Of a DNA stretch of 47,072 nucleotides, positions 9,307-17,650 are shown one piece after another (position 1 is the stretch's first letter; each line of letters begins with the position of its first letter). A model generated the notes under the pieces. That model ran no database searches, was not told the DNA's origin, and was given only the letters and a program-made list of their open reading frames with translations. The position numbers were made by a program, and so were the translations under genes. Origin of the DNA: Chloroflexota bacterium (GTDB lineage: Bacteria; Chloroflexota; UBA11872); the NCBI GenBank assembly GCA_022824495.1, contig JAJDZU010000001.1, positions 1-47,072 of the forward strand, in the 5' to 3' direction.

Positions 9307-9598
9307 TGGCAGTCTCCACGCGAACGAAACGCTCCAGCACATATTCCCACGGCAGCGGCCCGGTCTCGTGCTCGGCTCCCTGCGGATACGTGGGCAACTG
9401 CGGCAACTGCACCACCCGCCAGCCGTCGTACATGGCGTCAACTACCGACTCGTAAGGCGGTTCAGGTCGGTCACCGGCCTGCATCTGCTCATCGCCGGCC
9501 GGGCAAGTCCCGTCAAAAAGCGCCCACGCCACCGTTTGGGCACCAAGGTCGGGTTCGGCCAGATGCAGGATCAGGATTTGCTGTCGCGTATCCGACAT
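9296..9598 (-). CDS. small hypothetical protein coupled to PhyH
   Basis: About 100 residues, soluble, with a conserved-looking block VVDAMYDGWRVVQLPQLP and a C-terminal EYVLERFVRVE. I do not recognise the family. It overlaps the PhyH start by 11 bases and points the same way, so the two are likely one transcript. Start is taken at MSDTRQQ (9598); an in-frame ATG at 9634 is the alternative, and neither has a clear Shine-Dalgarno. The divergent isomerase gene begins at 9737. Confidence 0.55.
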   Translation of the reverse strand: MSDTRQQILILHLAEPDLGAQTVAWALFDGTCPAGDEQMQAGDRPEPPYESVVDAMYDGWRVVQLPQLPTYPQGAEHETGPLPWEYVLERFVRVETANGD

Positions 9599-9736
9599 GG
9601 CCAGTTCTAGCACGGTGCGCGCTGGTGATGCCATGGTAGAACGCGCGCAACTCCGCAGTTTCGATTGTCTAGCGAAGGCACCACCGAAGGAAGCGTGGGA
9701 TGCTGGGCCGCTGATGCTGTGCGGCCGGGAGATGAT

Positions 9737-10603
9737 ATGCAGCTCGTTCGGTTCACAAAGTTCTGGGAGGACCTGGACGTTCGCCGGCTAGGCGAGCGCG
9801 CGCGGGAACTCGGCTACGACGGCCTGGATCTTGCCGTCCGCGACGGTCACGCAATCCACACCGACAACGTGACCGACCAACTACCGAGCGCCGTGCGTGC
9901 CTGGTGGGAACTCGGCGTCGATTGCCCAATGATCTCCTCATCCACAGACCTCATCGACCCCGACGCCGCCGACGCCGTGACGCTCTTCGAGGCCGCCGCC
10001 GCAGCCGGCGTGCCCCGCATCAAGATCGGCTACTTCAAGTTCAATCCCGGGGACTCGTTTGAGGAACTCTGGTCGTCGGCTCGCCAGCGGCTCGACGGCT
10101 TCGAGCGCCTCAGCCGCCGAACCGGCGTGCAGACCATGTATCACACGCACAGCGGCCAGTGCCTCGGATCCAACTGCGCCGGCATGCGCCACCTGCTGCA
10201 GGATTACGATCCGGAACACGTGGGCGCCTACGTGGATCTGGGCCACCTCGCCATCAACGGCGAGGACGTGCAGATGGGCCTGGCGATGCTGCGCAACCGC
10301 CTCTCTGCCATCGGCGGCAAGGACGCCCGCCATTTCCGGGACGAGCGCCCCGACCGCCGAGCCAGCTACGCGGACGGCTTCGTGCTGCTCGGACAGGGCG
10401 CCGCCGAGTGGCCGGAAGCTATGGCGCTGCTCACGGCATGGGGCTTCGACGGTCCTATCACCATCCACACCGAATACACCACCGATCAGAACGTCATCTC
10501 TACCGTCGGCGCCGGCGAATACACACCCGAAGCCATCGCCCTGCGCGCGCGGGGCGAGGTGGAGGACCCTGCCTATCTCCGGGGCCTTCTGGATTCCGCG
10601 TGA
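9737..10603 (+). CDS. sugar phosphate isomerase/epimerase (xylose isomerase-like TIM barrel)
   Basis: This 288-residue protein of the AP_endonuc_2/xylose-isomerase-like fold shows family-typical strands: GYDGLDLAVRDGHAIH near the start, MYHTHSGQ in the middle, VGAYVDLGHL, and a C-terminal WGFDGPITIHTEY. The His, Asp and Glu in these segments are the likely divalent-metal ligands. It should interconvert or rearrange a sugar or cyclitol; the substrate is unknown. The start ATG at 9737 has GGGAG about seven bases upstream, so the longer in-frame version is unlikely. It sits just before a GH172-like gene, consistent with carbohydrate breakdown. Confidence 0.8.
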   Translation: MQLVRFTKFWEDLDVRRLGERARELGYDGLDLAVRDGHAIHTDNVTDQLPSAVRAWWELGVDCPMISSSTDLIDPDAADAVTLFEAAAAAGVPRIKIGYFKFNPGDSFEELWSSARQRLDGFERLSRRTGVQTMYHTHSGQCLGSNCAGMRHLLQDYDPEHVGAYVDLGHLAINGEDVQMGLAMLRNRLSAIGGKDARHFRDERPDRRASYADGFVLLGQGAAEWPEAMALLTAWGFDGPITIHTEYTTDQNVISTVGAGEYTPEAIALRARGEVEDPAYLRGLLDSA

Positions 10604-10710
10604 GCCGGCGCGCGAAGAGTGCCGGGAGACTTGCGGGACAATTGCGCCCGGCTCATCCCGGGCCATGTAGCGTCGAGCGCCACCGTTAGCCCGAGACGGT
10701 AACCTCCGGC

Positions 10711-12258
10711 ATGACGTTCCCTCGCCTCAGCCTCCCCGACCGCTCCATTCCCAGCCGCGTCCTGACCCATCAGAATCTGCCACGCGGTCGGCCGATGACA
10801 CTGGCCAACCTTGAAGGCTCAGGGTGCATCCGCCGCATTTTCGTCGCCACCGTGCGGCGGCCGTCGCCCGGCAACCAGCGCCAGACCATGCTGCGGATAT
10901 TCTGGGATGGCTCGGACACCCCTGCCGTGGAAGCGCCCCTTGGCGACTTCTTTGGTCAGCTCCACGGACTCCCGCCCTACCCGCTCAATTCGCGCTACTT
11001 GATCTCACAAGCCCATGCCGGCTATACGGCCACGTTCGCCATGCCGTTTGCGAACGGCGCTCGGATCGAGGCCGAGGCGGGACCGGACGTCGAGCCGCCT
11101 CGAATCATCATCTTCGTCGACTGGCACGCCTATCCTCACGGCGCGCTAGAAGAGCCGCTCCGCTTCCACGCGCAGTTCCGGCGCGAAAACCCATGCGAGG
11201 CCTTTGGCCGCAACTATCTCCTGCTGGACACCGTTGGCCGCGGCTACTTCCTCGGCTTCAACTATGGCGTGGCCGTACGTGACAGTCGTGCCCGCTGGTC
11301 GCATGCCGGGGCCGAGAACATCTACATCGCCAACGAGACCGGCGCGCCCGAGGGGACATTTGCCTACCTACGCGGCGGCGGCGGCGAGGACACCTTCGGC
11401 GCCTCCTACGGCGGCGTGCTGCACCAGCCCTCGACGCACCTGGACCAGGGCGTGCCCTATTACGCCCAGGAAGACCTTGGCCCCGCCTTTGCCCGCCACA
11501 CCCTGGCCGCCTACCGCTTCTTCGCGTCCGACGCCATTCCCTTCAGTCGCTCCATCCACGCTCGCTTTGGCTCGATGGCCAACGACATCTGCAGCACCGC
11601 CTACTGGTATCAGGAACCGCCATACCAACCATTCTTCAAGACGCCCACATGGGATCAGCTGCTACGGGGCGCTGAACTGCCCTACCCAGCCACCGGAGCA
11701 CCTCAGCCGGAGCCTCGCTGGCTAGCGCTCGGACCATTCCACCCCGACGCCTCCGCAGCCCTGGATGCGGCTGCGGACCAAGAGGACGTCAACACGGTCA
11801 CCGAGGACACAGGTTACGCAGCCGATTCACCCTGGCGTCATGAAGACCGGCACGTCGCACGCTGGGTTCCCGCCGAGGACATTCACGGCTTTGTTGATTT
11901 CGGACTCGCCTTTCGACCGTCCGATCCCGGCAACTCAGTCACTTGGCCGGCCGTCGGTTTGGCGCAGACTTGGCTACATGCGGATGCCGACACGGCCGCC
12001 ACCTTGTATCTCGGTTGGGCACACGAGCTGCGGCTGCGAGTTGGCGATGATCCCTGGCAGTCAGTGGGCCGGCACGCCTACTTTCAAAACGCAACGCATC
12101 AGGTGCGTCTGCGCGCCGGCTGGAATCGACTACAAGTCACGCTCGACAGCCCGGAGACCGGCATCGAGGGATCCACGTGGGGCGCCTGGACCTTTGGATT
12201 GCGCGCTGTCGACGCCGATGGGCGTGAACTTGAGCCGAAGCTGGAACCCGTGGCCTAA
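10711..12258 (+). CDS. DUF2961 / GH172-like glycoside hydrolase
   Basis: This 515-residue protein matches the DUF2961 pattern: GSGCIRRIF near residue 36, LRIFWDGSDTPAVEAPLGDFFG (about 62-82), ENIYIANETGAPEGTF and GGGGEDTFGASYGG (about 205-235). In characterised GH172 enzymes the two catalytic Glu lie in the segments corresponding to the last two. No signal peptide is visible, so it is probably cytoplasmic. A C-terminal beta-rich domain (about 400-505) may bind carbohydrate. It lies 107 bases after the isomerase gene on the same strand, so the pair may act in one pathway. GH172 acts on fructans or arabinans in known cases; specificity here is not predictable. Confidence 0.8.
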   Translation: MTFPRLSLPDRSIPSRVLTHQNLPRGRPMTLANLEGSGCIRRIFVATVRRPSPGNQRQTMLRIFWDGSDTPAVEAPLGDFFGQLHGLPPYPLNSRYLISQAHAGYTATFAMPFANGARIEAEAGPDVEPPRIIIFVDWHAYPHGALEEPLRFHAQFRRENPCEAFGRNYLLLDTVGRGYFLGFNYGVAVRDSRARWSHAGAENIYIANETGAPEGTFAYLRGGGGEDTFGASYGGVLHQPSTHLDQGVPYYAQEDLGPAFARHTLAAYRFFASDAIPFSRSIHARFGSMANDICSTAYWYQEPPYQPFFKTPTWDQLLRGAELPYPATGAPQPEPRWLALGPFHPDASAALDAAADQEDVNTVTEDTGYAADSPWRHEDRHVARWVPAEDIHGFVDFGLAFRPSDPGNSVTWPAVGLAQTWLHADADTAATLYLGWAHELRLRVGDDPWQSVGRHAYFQNATHQVRLRAGWNRLQVTLDSPETGIEGSTWGAWTFGLRAVDADGRELEPKLEPVA

Positions 12259-12343
12259 CGTGCGCCCTCCCGCCGCTTGGACGTTCGGACCAAATCCGTG
12301 CCCGATCGAAACCTATCCCAACGCTTCGGCCTTCCAGTCTCGG

Positions 12344-12417
12344 TCGGGGAGGCGAGATTTGAACTCGCGACCTCGGCGTCCCAAACGCCGCGCGCTGCCA
12401 GGCTGCGCCACTCCCCG
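12344..12417 (-). tRNA. tRNA-Pro(TGG)
   Basis: On the minus strand the acceptor stem CGGGGAG pairs with CTCCCCG. The anticodon stem CGGCG/CGCCG carries loop TTTGGGA with anticodon TGG. The T-arm contains GAGTTCAAATC. The length is 74 nt with discriminator A and CCA not encoded. Confidence 0.95.
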
Positions 12418-12547
12418 TATACGCCCATCGTATCGCCAGGAAATAGCGATGGGCCAAATGCCCAGTTTGAGTCTATGCAGCGTGTGACTGGTCAGCTGAG
12501 GCAGGCCGTCGGTATCGGCACAAGGCTTACGCCCTGAGTCACGAGCC

Positions 12548-14413
12548 TTACCCTGAAGGCGCGTCGGGATCCGATGGGACGCCCGGCACCTTGGTCGCGC
12601 CCCACCGCGCCGCCTCTTCCTGGTTTTCGTCCACCCATTTGTTGAATGCCACGGGAAACCTCTCCCGCGCTTCGTCAATGCCTACGACATACCGGTTAGG
12701 CCACGCCTCGTAGGTCGAGAGGAAGGTGCCGGACCGGGTCTCACCATCGGTCAGGACGACGGTGCGGGTGATCGAGGCCTTTACGCCCTTCTTGGCGTAT
12801 TCCAATTGCTCTTCAAAGTCCGGTTCTTCCTCGCTATTCACAATGCCCTCATCCGGCGGTGGATCTTCCCAATCCCAGAGGCGCGGCTTGTTTAGGGTGA
12901 CTTTCCGGCCGTCGGCGGCACCCCAAATCTCAAAATCCAGGGTCGCAAGTCGCCGGTCGATCAGCACCCGAAGCATGATCGGATTCTCGTAGTCGTTCGT
13001 GAATTTCAGATCGATACCGGGCGAGAAAATCGTGGAGTCATAGCCGATCGGGGAGTTGCCCATCTCGTAGTAGCGAACTCGGTAGAGATGCGGCCAGCGC
13101 TCCGCGATCGGCAGCCCCGCGGCCATGACGGCCCGAAAGAGCGTGGTTGAGACCTGGCAGATGCCGCCCCCGATTCCCTGTTCGGTTCTGTCCTCCACGA
13201 TCACGCTGCCTTCCACCCAGCCTTCGGCTTTCGTGAACGCGCCAATACGCTCGTTGAAGGAAAACGTGTCGCCCGGTCGCACGATCATTCCGTCAAGCTT
13301 GGCCGCGCCCACCGCAATGTTGTGATCCCGGTAGTCCGGCGAGCCCTTGTAAATCGACGAACCTACGCCGAGGAGATCCTTGATGCCCAGGTCGTTCGAA
13401 AACGTGTCGAACTCCTTGTTCAACAGGATTACCGGGACTTGCACGCGCCGCTCGCCCGGCCGACGCACGGCGTCGAGGATGTGCTGTTCCAATGCCGGCC
13501 GATCGAGTCGTTGACCCGGGTGGCCGGGCTGAAAGGCCAACACCCGATCCTGTTCCTCGTCGAACTCAAACATCCCATGTCGCGGCTCAGCAGATAGGGT
13601 GTCTTCCATAACCAAGAACAGGTCGTTGAATCGCGTGACCTCAATGCTGGGATTCAAGCCCATCTCGTTGGTCCGTATTTCTAGTGCCGCCGTCAGTTGC
13701 GCCGGCTCCAGCGTCCAGCCGCCAGATCCATGCTCAAGCAATATCGGTTGGCCAATCATCCGGCGCACCGTCGCCAGCGCCGCTTCAGCATCAGCAGTCG
13801 TCACGGCCGGTTCGTCTTGCCGATAGCCCAGGTCCACCACATGGCCCGCGGCCCGACGGGCCAGCCCGGATTCCAGCTCAATCAGAGCCTGTTCCACATC
13901 CACGACTCGGCCGGCCTGTCCCGGCGTTAGACTCACCCGCCCATCGTTGCGAAGCTGCAACGACGCATTTGCTGAAGGCTGGTCATATCCGGCCGCAAGC
14001 GCCTGCAGATAGCTACGAGCGACGGCCCGGTCGTACGTGACGACTGGGGTCACGGGATTCGTGCCGGTAGGCACTGCGGCCAGGCGTTCCAGCACGCCAC
14101 CGGCCGCGCGCGACGCAACGAGTTCACGCAGCGGCGTCCGAAAGTCGGCTCGAAGACCTATGTCAGCGCCGGATGGCCGCCACGCTCGACCGTCCAACCT
14201 GAACACGACGGGGCTGTCGAGAAACGGCCGCCAGGTTGCCTCCAGCCGCTGCAGCGCCTCCTGAGGTTTGAGCCCGGCAACGTCAACTCCCCCAACGCTT
14301 GCGCCAGGCGGCAGTTCATCCGTCTGCCTCGTCAGCAGCGTGGCGACAAATGCCGCCGGAGCAGCGGCCACGGCGCTCCCGAGCCCGGCCACAAGCAGTG
14401 TGCGACGGTTCAT
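12548..14413 (-). CDS. VanW family protein with PG-binding and G5 domains
   Basis: 621 residues. The N-terminus MNRRTLLVAGLGSAVAAAPA is a signal peptide or anchor with twin Arg. Two PG_binding_4-like modules follow (about 80-320). The VanW domain (about 385-500) is recognised by GDTFSFNERIG, GGGICQVSTTLFRA and NSPIGYDSTIF. A C-terminal G5-like beta segment (about 545-600, ASITRTVVLTDGETRSGTF) comes next. The domains place it outside the membrane, acting on or binding peptidoglycan. VanW proteins accompany vancomycin-resistance clusters in some Gram-positives, but their biochemical role is not settled and no van genes are nearby. It is monocistronic and flanked by tRNA-Pro and a gene-poor gap. 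Confidence 0.9.
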   Translation of the reverse strand: MNRRTLLVAGLGSAVAAAPAAFVATLLTRQTDELPPGASVGGVDVAGLKPQEALQRLEATWRPFLDSPVVFRLDGRAWRPSGADIGLRADFRTPLRELVASRAAGGVLERLAAVPTGTNPVTPVVTYDRAVARSYLQALAAGYDQPSANASLQLRNDGRVSLTPGQAGRVVDVEQALIELESGLARRAAGHVVDLGYRQDEPAVTTADAEAALATVRRMIGQPILLEHGSGGWTLEPAQLTAALEIRTNEMGLNPSIEVTRFNDLFLVMEDTLSAEPRHGMFEFDEEQDRVLAFQPGHPGQRLDRPALEQHILDAVRRPGERRVQVPVILLNKEFDTFSNDLGIKDLLGVGSSIYKGSPDYRDHNIAVGAAKLDGMIVRPGDTFSFNERIGAFTKAEGWVEGSVIVEDRTEQGIGGGICQVSTTLFRAVMAAGLPIAERWPHLYRVRYYEMGNSPIGYDSTIFSPGIDLKFTNDYENPIMLRVLIDRRLATLDFEIWGAADGRKVTLNKPRLWDWEDPPPDEGIVNSEEEPDFEEQLEYAKKGVKASITRTVVLTDGETRSGTFLSTYEAWPNRYVVGIDEARERFPVAFNKWVDENQEEAARWGATKVPGVPSDPDAPSG

Positions 14414-14566
14414 TGCACGAATCTCACGCGCCGATCAAACTCCGTTGGCGACAGATCAGTCTCACGACGAATAGTTTAACGAGTGGCCGCCAAAGTCGCC
14501 CCACGACCCGAATCGCCTAACCCCGAGTGTGCGAGCACCAAGCCGTGCCCGAGGTCGGGTCCACGA

Positions 14567-14794
14567 TCAGGGAACCGTCGGACCGCTACGAGCGCCAAAC
14601 TGGGCTGTGTCCTTCTGGCCCGCGCCCACGGCAGGAAAGGCGAACGGAGTTACCTCTGCCGGCGGTGGCTTCTCGGCACAGGCCGACATCGCAACGGCAA
14701 GCAGCACGCCGGGACTCATGAGCAGCGCGCGTCTCCGACTGACACCGGGACGGGCCTCGCTGCCGCGCCAGATCGTCGCGGCACACTTCCACAT
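14567..14794 (-). CDS. small Tat-type lipoprotein
   Basis: About 75 residues from ATG 14794. A twin-arginine stretch SRRRALL precedes a hydrophobic core and a lipobox-like MSAC, followed by a short Pro-rich mature part of about 40 residues. It would be a lipid-anchored mini-protein outside the membrane. It is one of three such ORFs around the solute-binding protein genes, which raises confidence that it is real. The start is uncertain; another ATG lies at 14845. Confidence 0.45.
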   Translation of the reverse strand: MWKCAATIWRGSEARPGVSRRRALLMSPGVLLAVAMSACAEKPPPAEVTPFAFPAVGAGQKDTAQFGARSGPTVP

Positions 14795-15191
14795 TGATCT
14801 AGCCGTCGGTCCAACCGTGCCTCGTTTCTCGCTCTGACCCTCCACCTTATCTGCCCCTCGTTGCCCTACGGATCGCCGATCAACGTCGATCCAAAGTAAC
14901 GGCTGCGGTGCCCGACGAATCGCTAAACCTCAGGTGGACTCAAGGCTGCGGCAATTGCCTGGAATCCACCAGGCGCTTCTGGTTCAGATTAGTCGTCGCC
15001 CGCTCACTTCCAGTCAAGATATGCCACTTGACGTGTAGTTCCAAATGGAACAAGCTGCACTGGCACGCACGGTGCTTTGAGGCAAGCGTCGACCGGCGTC
15101 ATGTGCTCCAACCTGAAGTGGAGCGTCGCCGGAAGATTGTGGCAGCGGACTGTCACCAATTGAAGTCACTTGCTTCCAGGGAGGGGAACGC
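14795..15191. other. intergenic upstream of the solute-binding protein gene
   Basis: No gene is seen. It contains the candidate promoter and dyad at 15028-15056 and, at its end, the strong ribosome-binding site AGGGAGGGG just before the ATG at 15192. Confidence 0.5.
15028..15056 (+). promoter_or_regulatory. candidate promoter with operator-like dyad
   Basis: TTGACG (15028-15033) stands 17 bases ahead of a weak CAAGCT hexamer (15051-15056). A dyad GTTCCAAATGGAAC (15038-15051) fills the spacer, where a repressor would block polymerase. It is about 140 bases upstream of the binding-protein start. The -10 match is poor. Confidence 0.3.
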
Positions 15192-16715
15192 ATGAGCAAT
15201 CGCCCGTCGAGGCGCACTATTCTCCGCGCTGCCGGCACAGGCGCCATTGGCGTTAGCGGCATGGCAATCCTGGCGGCCTGCGGTGAGTCGGAGCCCGAAC
15301 CTGAAGCGTCGGCACCCGCGGCAGCGGCGGCCGCTGCCGCGGCCGCACCCGCGCAACCGGCCGCCACCCCTGCTCCCGCAATGACCGAGGCACCCCAGCC
15401 AGAGACCGTGACGCTTAGTTACGTCGGCGACCACACCTCTGGCCCGCGCGGCGCGGCCATGCAGTGGGGTCTGAAGCAGTACGCCGCCTTGCGGCCGAAT
15501 ATCTTCGTGAAGTTCATCCCGCAGCCAGCCGACTATGCGACCAGCGTTTTTCCGTTGCAGATGGCCGCCGGGACCCAGGCCGAGGTGGCCATGCTCGACG
15601 GCGGCATGCTCGGCGCCTTCGTCAACGACGGAGGATTCACCGAAATCAACGATGGATTGTCCAAGCGCGACGACTACATTCCGGAGGACTACTACTTTAT
15701 TCCCGACCTGTACACGGTCAATCACGACCACGCCCACGGTGAGGGATCGAATCCGTCCAATGTGATCGAGGGCGCGCAATTTGGAATGCCGTTCCAGGGC
15801 GCTCTTGGCGGAATCGTGATGAACACAACCATGGGCGAGGAGTACGGGGTCGAATTCCCGAGCGAGGGATGGACCTACGAAGGCGAATTCCTGGAGTCAT
15901 GCAAAAAGGTCACGGATCCCGACATTGACCAATGGGGCACCTGGGCCCACAACGGCTACGAGTTCCACTGGAGCCCCATGGCGTTCATGTCGGGCGCCAC
16001 GGCCATGCGCAATGCGGACGAGACCGAGTTGGCCGTCTTTGACAACGGCGGCGACTTTGGTCTGAACTTCTCGGTGGGTCTGATCCACAAGGAGAATGTC
16101 TCCTTCCCACTCGCCGACAACAAGCGGTTGGCGGGTGAGTTCGGCAACCCGTTCGCCGCCGGCAAGGTGTGGTCCTGGCTAAGCTCCGTGGTGTACACCA
16201 CCGGCTACCACGTCCCACGCATCAAGGACCGCTTTACGTGGTCGCTCGGCCCAATGCCGCTCGCGTCGCTTGGCGAGGAAATCCACGAGTGGAACGACCA
16301 ACCGCATTTGGTGACGAACGGCGCGCAGCGCTACGGGACCATCGAGGAAGCGATCGACCTCATCCTGTTCCTTGGGGGACCGGTCTATCAGGGCCGCGTG
16401 GCGATTGACCGTGGCCACCTGCCCATGCATCGAGGCGTCTTTGATTCGACCGAGGCCAAGGCGCCGCCGCCCGAGGGTATGGAGTGGCTCAAGGCTTACG
16501 CTGACGTTGGCAACGTCAACCGCCACTTGATGATGGCGCTCCCCGCTTGGTGGGAGATGTACGAGTGGCGCAAGACGCCGGACGCCGCCTACCTGGGCGA
16601 CAAGCCGGTCGACCAGGTGATCGAGGAAGCCAAGAACCTGGTGCGCACCTCGCTCGCCGGTCAGCGCGATCTGCTCAACGAGGGTCGCCAGAAGTTCGGC
16701 TTCCCGCCGCTCTAG
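15192..16715 (+). CDS. extracellular solute-binding lipoprotein (ABC importer)
   Basis: 507 residues. The Tat-type leader SRRTILRAAGTGAIGVSG ends in a lipobox (LAAC, Cys about residue 33), followed by an Ala/Pro linker and a family 1 periplasmic-binding-protein fold beginning VTLSYVGDHTSGPRGAAMQWG. It should be a lipid-anchored receptor feeding an ABC importer, probably for a sugar or oligosaccharide; the ligand is unknown. AGGGAGGGG stands 7-15 bases ahead of the ATG, and a perfect terminator follows, so the gene is a single transcription unit. No permease or ATPase gene is in the window. It is the intact relative of the broken genes at 17651-19087 and 19142-19400 (shared GPRGAAMQWGL, YQGRV and PPEGM(E/K)WLK motifs). 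Confidence 0.9.
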   Translation: MSNRPSRRTILRAAGTGAIGVSGMAILAACGESEPEPEASAPAAAAAAAAAAPAQPAATPAPAMTEAPQPETVTLSYVGDHTSGPRGAAMQWGLKQYAALRPNIFVKFIPQPADYATSVFPLQMAAGTQAEVAMLDGGMLGAFVNDGGFTEINDGLSKRDDYIPEDYYFIPDLYTVNHDHAHGEGSNPSNVIEGAQFGMPFQGALGGIVMNTTMGEEYGVEFPSEGWTYEGEFLESCKKVTDPDIDQWGTWAHNGYEFHWSPMAFMSGATAMRNADETELAVFDNGGDFGLNFSVGLIHKENVSFPLADNKRLAGEFGNPFAAGKVWSWLSSVVYTTGYHVPRIKDRFTWSLGPMPLASLGEEIHEWNDQPHLVTNGAQRYGTIEEAIDLILFLGGPVYQGRVAIDRGHLPMHRGVFDSTEAKAPPPEGMEWLKAYADVGNVNRHLMMALPAWWEMYEWRKTPDAAYLGDKPVDQVIEEAKNLVRTSLAGQRDLLNEGRQKFGFPPL

Positions 16716-16751
16716 ACCTGGCCAGCGTCCTTCCATCGGACGCCGACAGAG

Positions 16752-16783
16752 TCAAGGCCCGGCGCTTCAGCGCCGGGCCTTGA
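16752..16783 (+). terminator. intrinsic terminator of the solute-binding protein gene
   Basis: A perfect 14-bp stem (16752-16765 with 16770-16783, arm TCAAGGCCCGGCGC) with a TTCA tetraloop begins 37 bases after the stop. It is followed by TCTTTGG. Confidence 0.85.
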
Positions 16784-16907
16784 TCTTTGGGTCGCTCACG
16801 CGCAGCCGCCACTGGCTTCCTGAGATCAGGTCAAGCGAAAGCCGCGCGCAGGTAACGTGGACGCGCGGTACCGACACTCATCACGCGACCGAAGCCGCGC
16901 GGCGGGG

Positions 16908-17114
16908 CTACATGCGCGTGCGCAGCCGGTTGGTTCGCTCTTCGCTGTAGGGGAACGGGTTGTCACGCGTTCCAGCGCCTTCGTCTTCCGGTGCGCAAGC
17001 CGCAACCGCCGCCACCGACACGACAGCGGCGCCCAATGCCAGCAGCCGCCGTCGCCGGATCCGCCTGCCGGCGAAGGGTGCGATCGGAATACGCCGATTC
17101 GTGTCGTGGGCCAT
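16908..17114 (-). CDS. small lipoprotein
   Basis: 68 residues. A basic RRIRRRRLL segment precedes a hydrophobic core and the lipobox VAAC, followed by about 30 residues rich in charged groups and ending SEERTNRLRTRM. ATG 17114 has GAGG six bases upstream. The Arg-rich tail resembles that of the 17283-17525 protein (PEERERLRQEY), so the two may be paralogues. Both lie downstream of, and on the same strand as, the broken binding-protein gene and may have belonged to its operon. Function unknown. Confidence 0.55.
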   Translation of the reverse strand: MAHDTNRRIPIAPFAGRRIRRRRLLALGAAVVSVAAVAACAPEDEGAGTRDNPFPYSEERTNRLRTRM

Positions 17115-17282
17115 GTGAACCTCGCGAGTGCGCAAGCAGCCTCAACTATGACCTCAAAGTATATCCGTACGGAATCAACTCAACGCAGCCTATGAAGCCC
17201 GGCGCATCCTGGAGCGCGTCGACCCAGACCTGCAAACTCAAGTCTTGGTTACACAACCGGCGGTGCGGCCTTCGTCACGCGA

Positions 17283-17525
17283 CTATGAACCGCCACTCGG
17301 CTGGTATTCCTGCCGCAGCCGTTCGCGCTCCTCTGGGTCGTACTCGTAGGTTCCTCGAGCTCGCGTCCGGGCGAACTTGTAATACCCTTCCTCATCCCTC
17401 GAAGAATCTCCAAAACAGCCACTCAGCAGTCCACTGCCGAGCATGGCGGGAACTGCGAGGCACAGTGTCCGAGTCAATCGTCGCCGTGCGATCCCTGTTG
17501 CCGGGTGCCGCGATCGATTCATCAT
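17283..17525 (-). CDS. small lipoprotein
   Basis: About 80 residues. A basic N-terminus (RRRLTRTL), a hydrophobic core and the lipobox LSGC precede a short mature part FGDSSRDEEGYYKFARTR that ends EERERLRQEYQPSGGS. The start is ATG 17525 or 17522 with GGAAG upstream; a GTG at 17528 also fits. It shares the charged tail style of its neighbour at 16908-17114. Function unknown; a small accessory lipoprotein of the lost transporter is one possibility. Confidence 0.55.
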   Translation of the reverse strand: MMNRSRHPATGIARRRLTRTLCLAVPAMLGSGLLSGCFGDSSRDEEGYYKFARTRARGTYEYDPEERERLRQEYQPSGGS

Positions 17526-17650
17526 CACGCTTCCGAAGCCGGATTGCTCACGCCCATGCTACGTGAGTCGCCCCACGAAAATAAGCCAGACAGCCTCAAG
17601 AGCATGATTGTGGGGGCTCGCCGCCGCCCGGGGCCAGCAATTCTGTCTGG

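Noticed and set aside
12277..12537. Plus-strand ORF across tRNA-Pro
   Set aside because: It is explained by the tRNA gene on the opposite strand.
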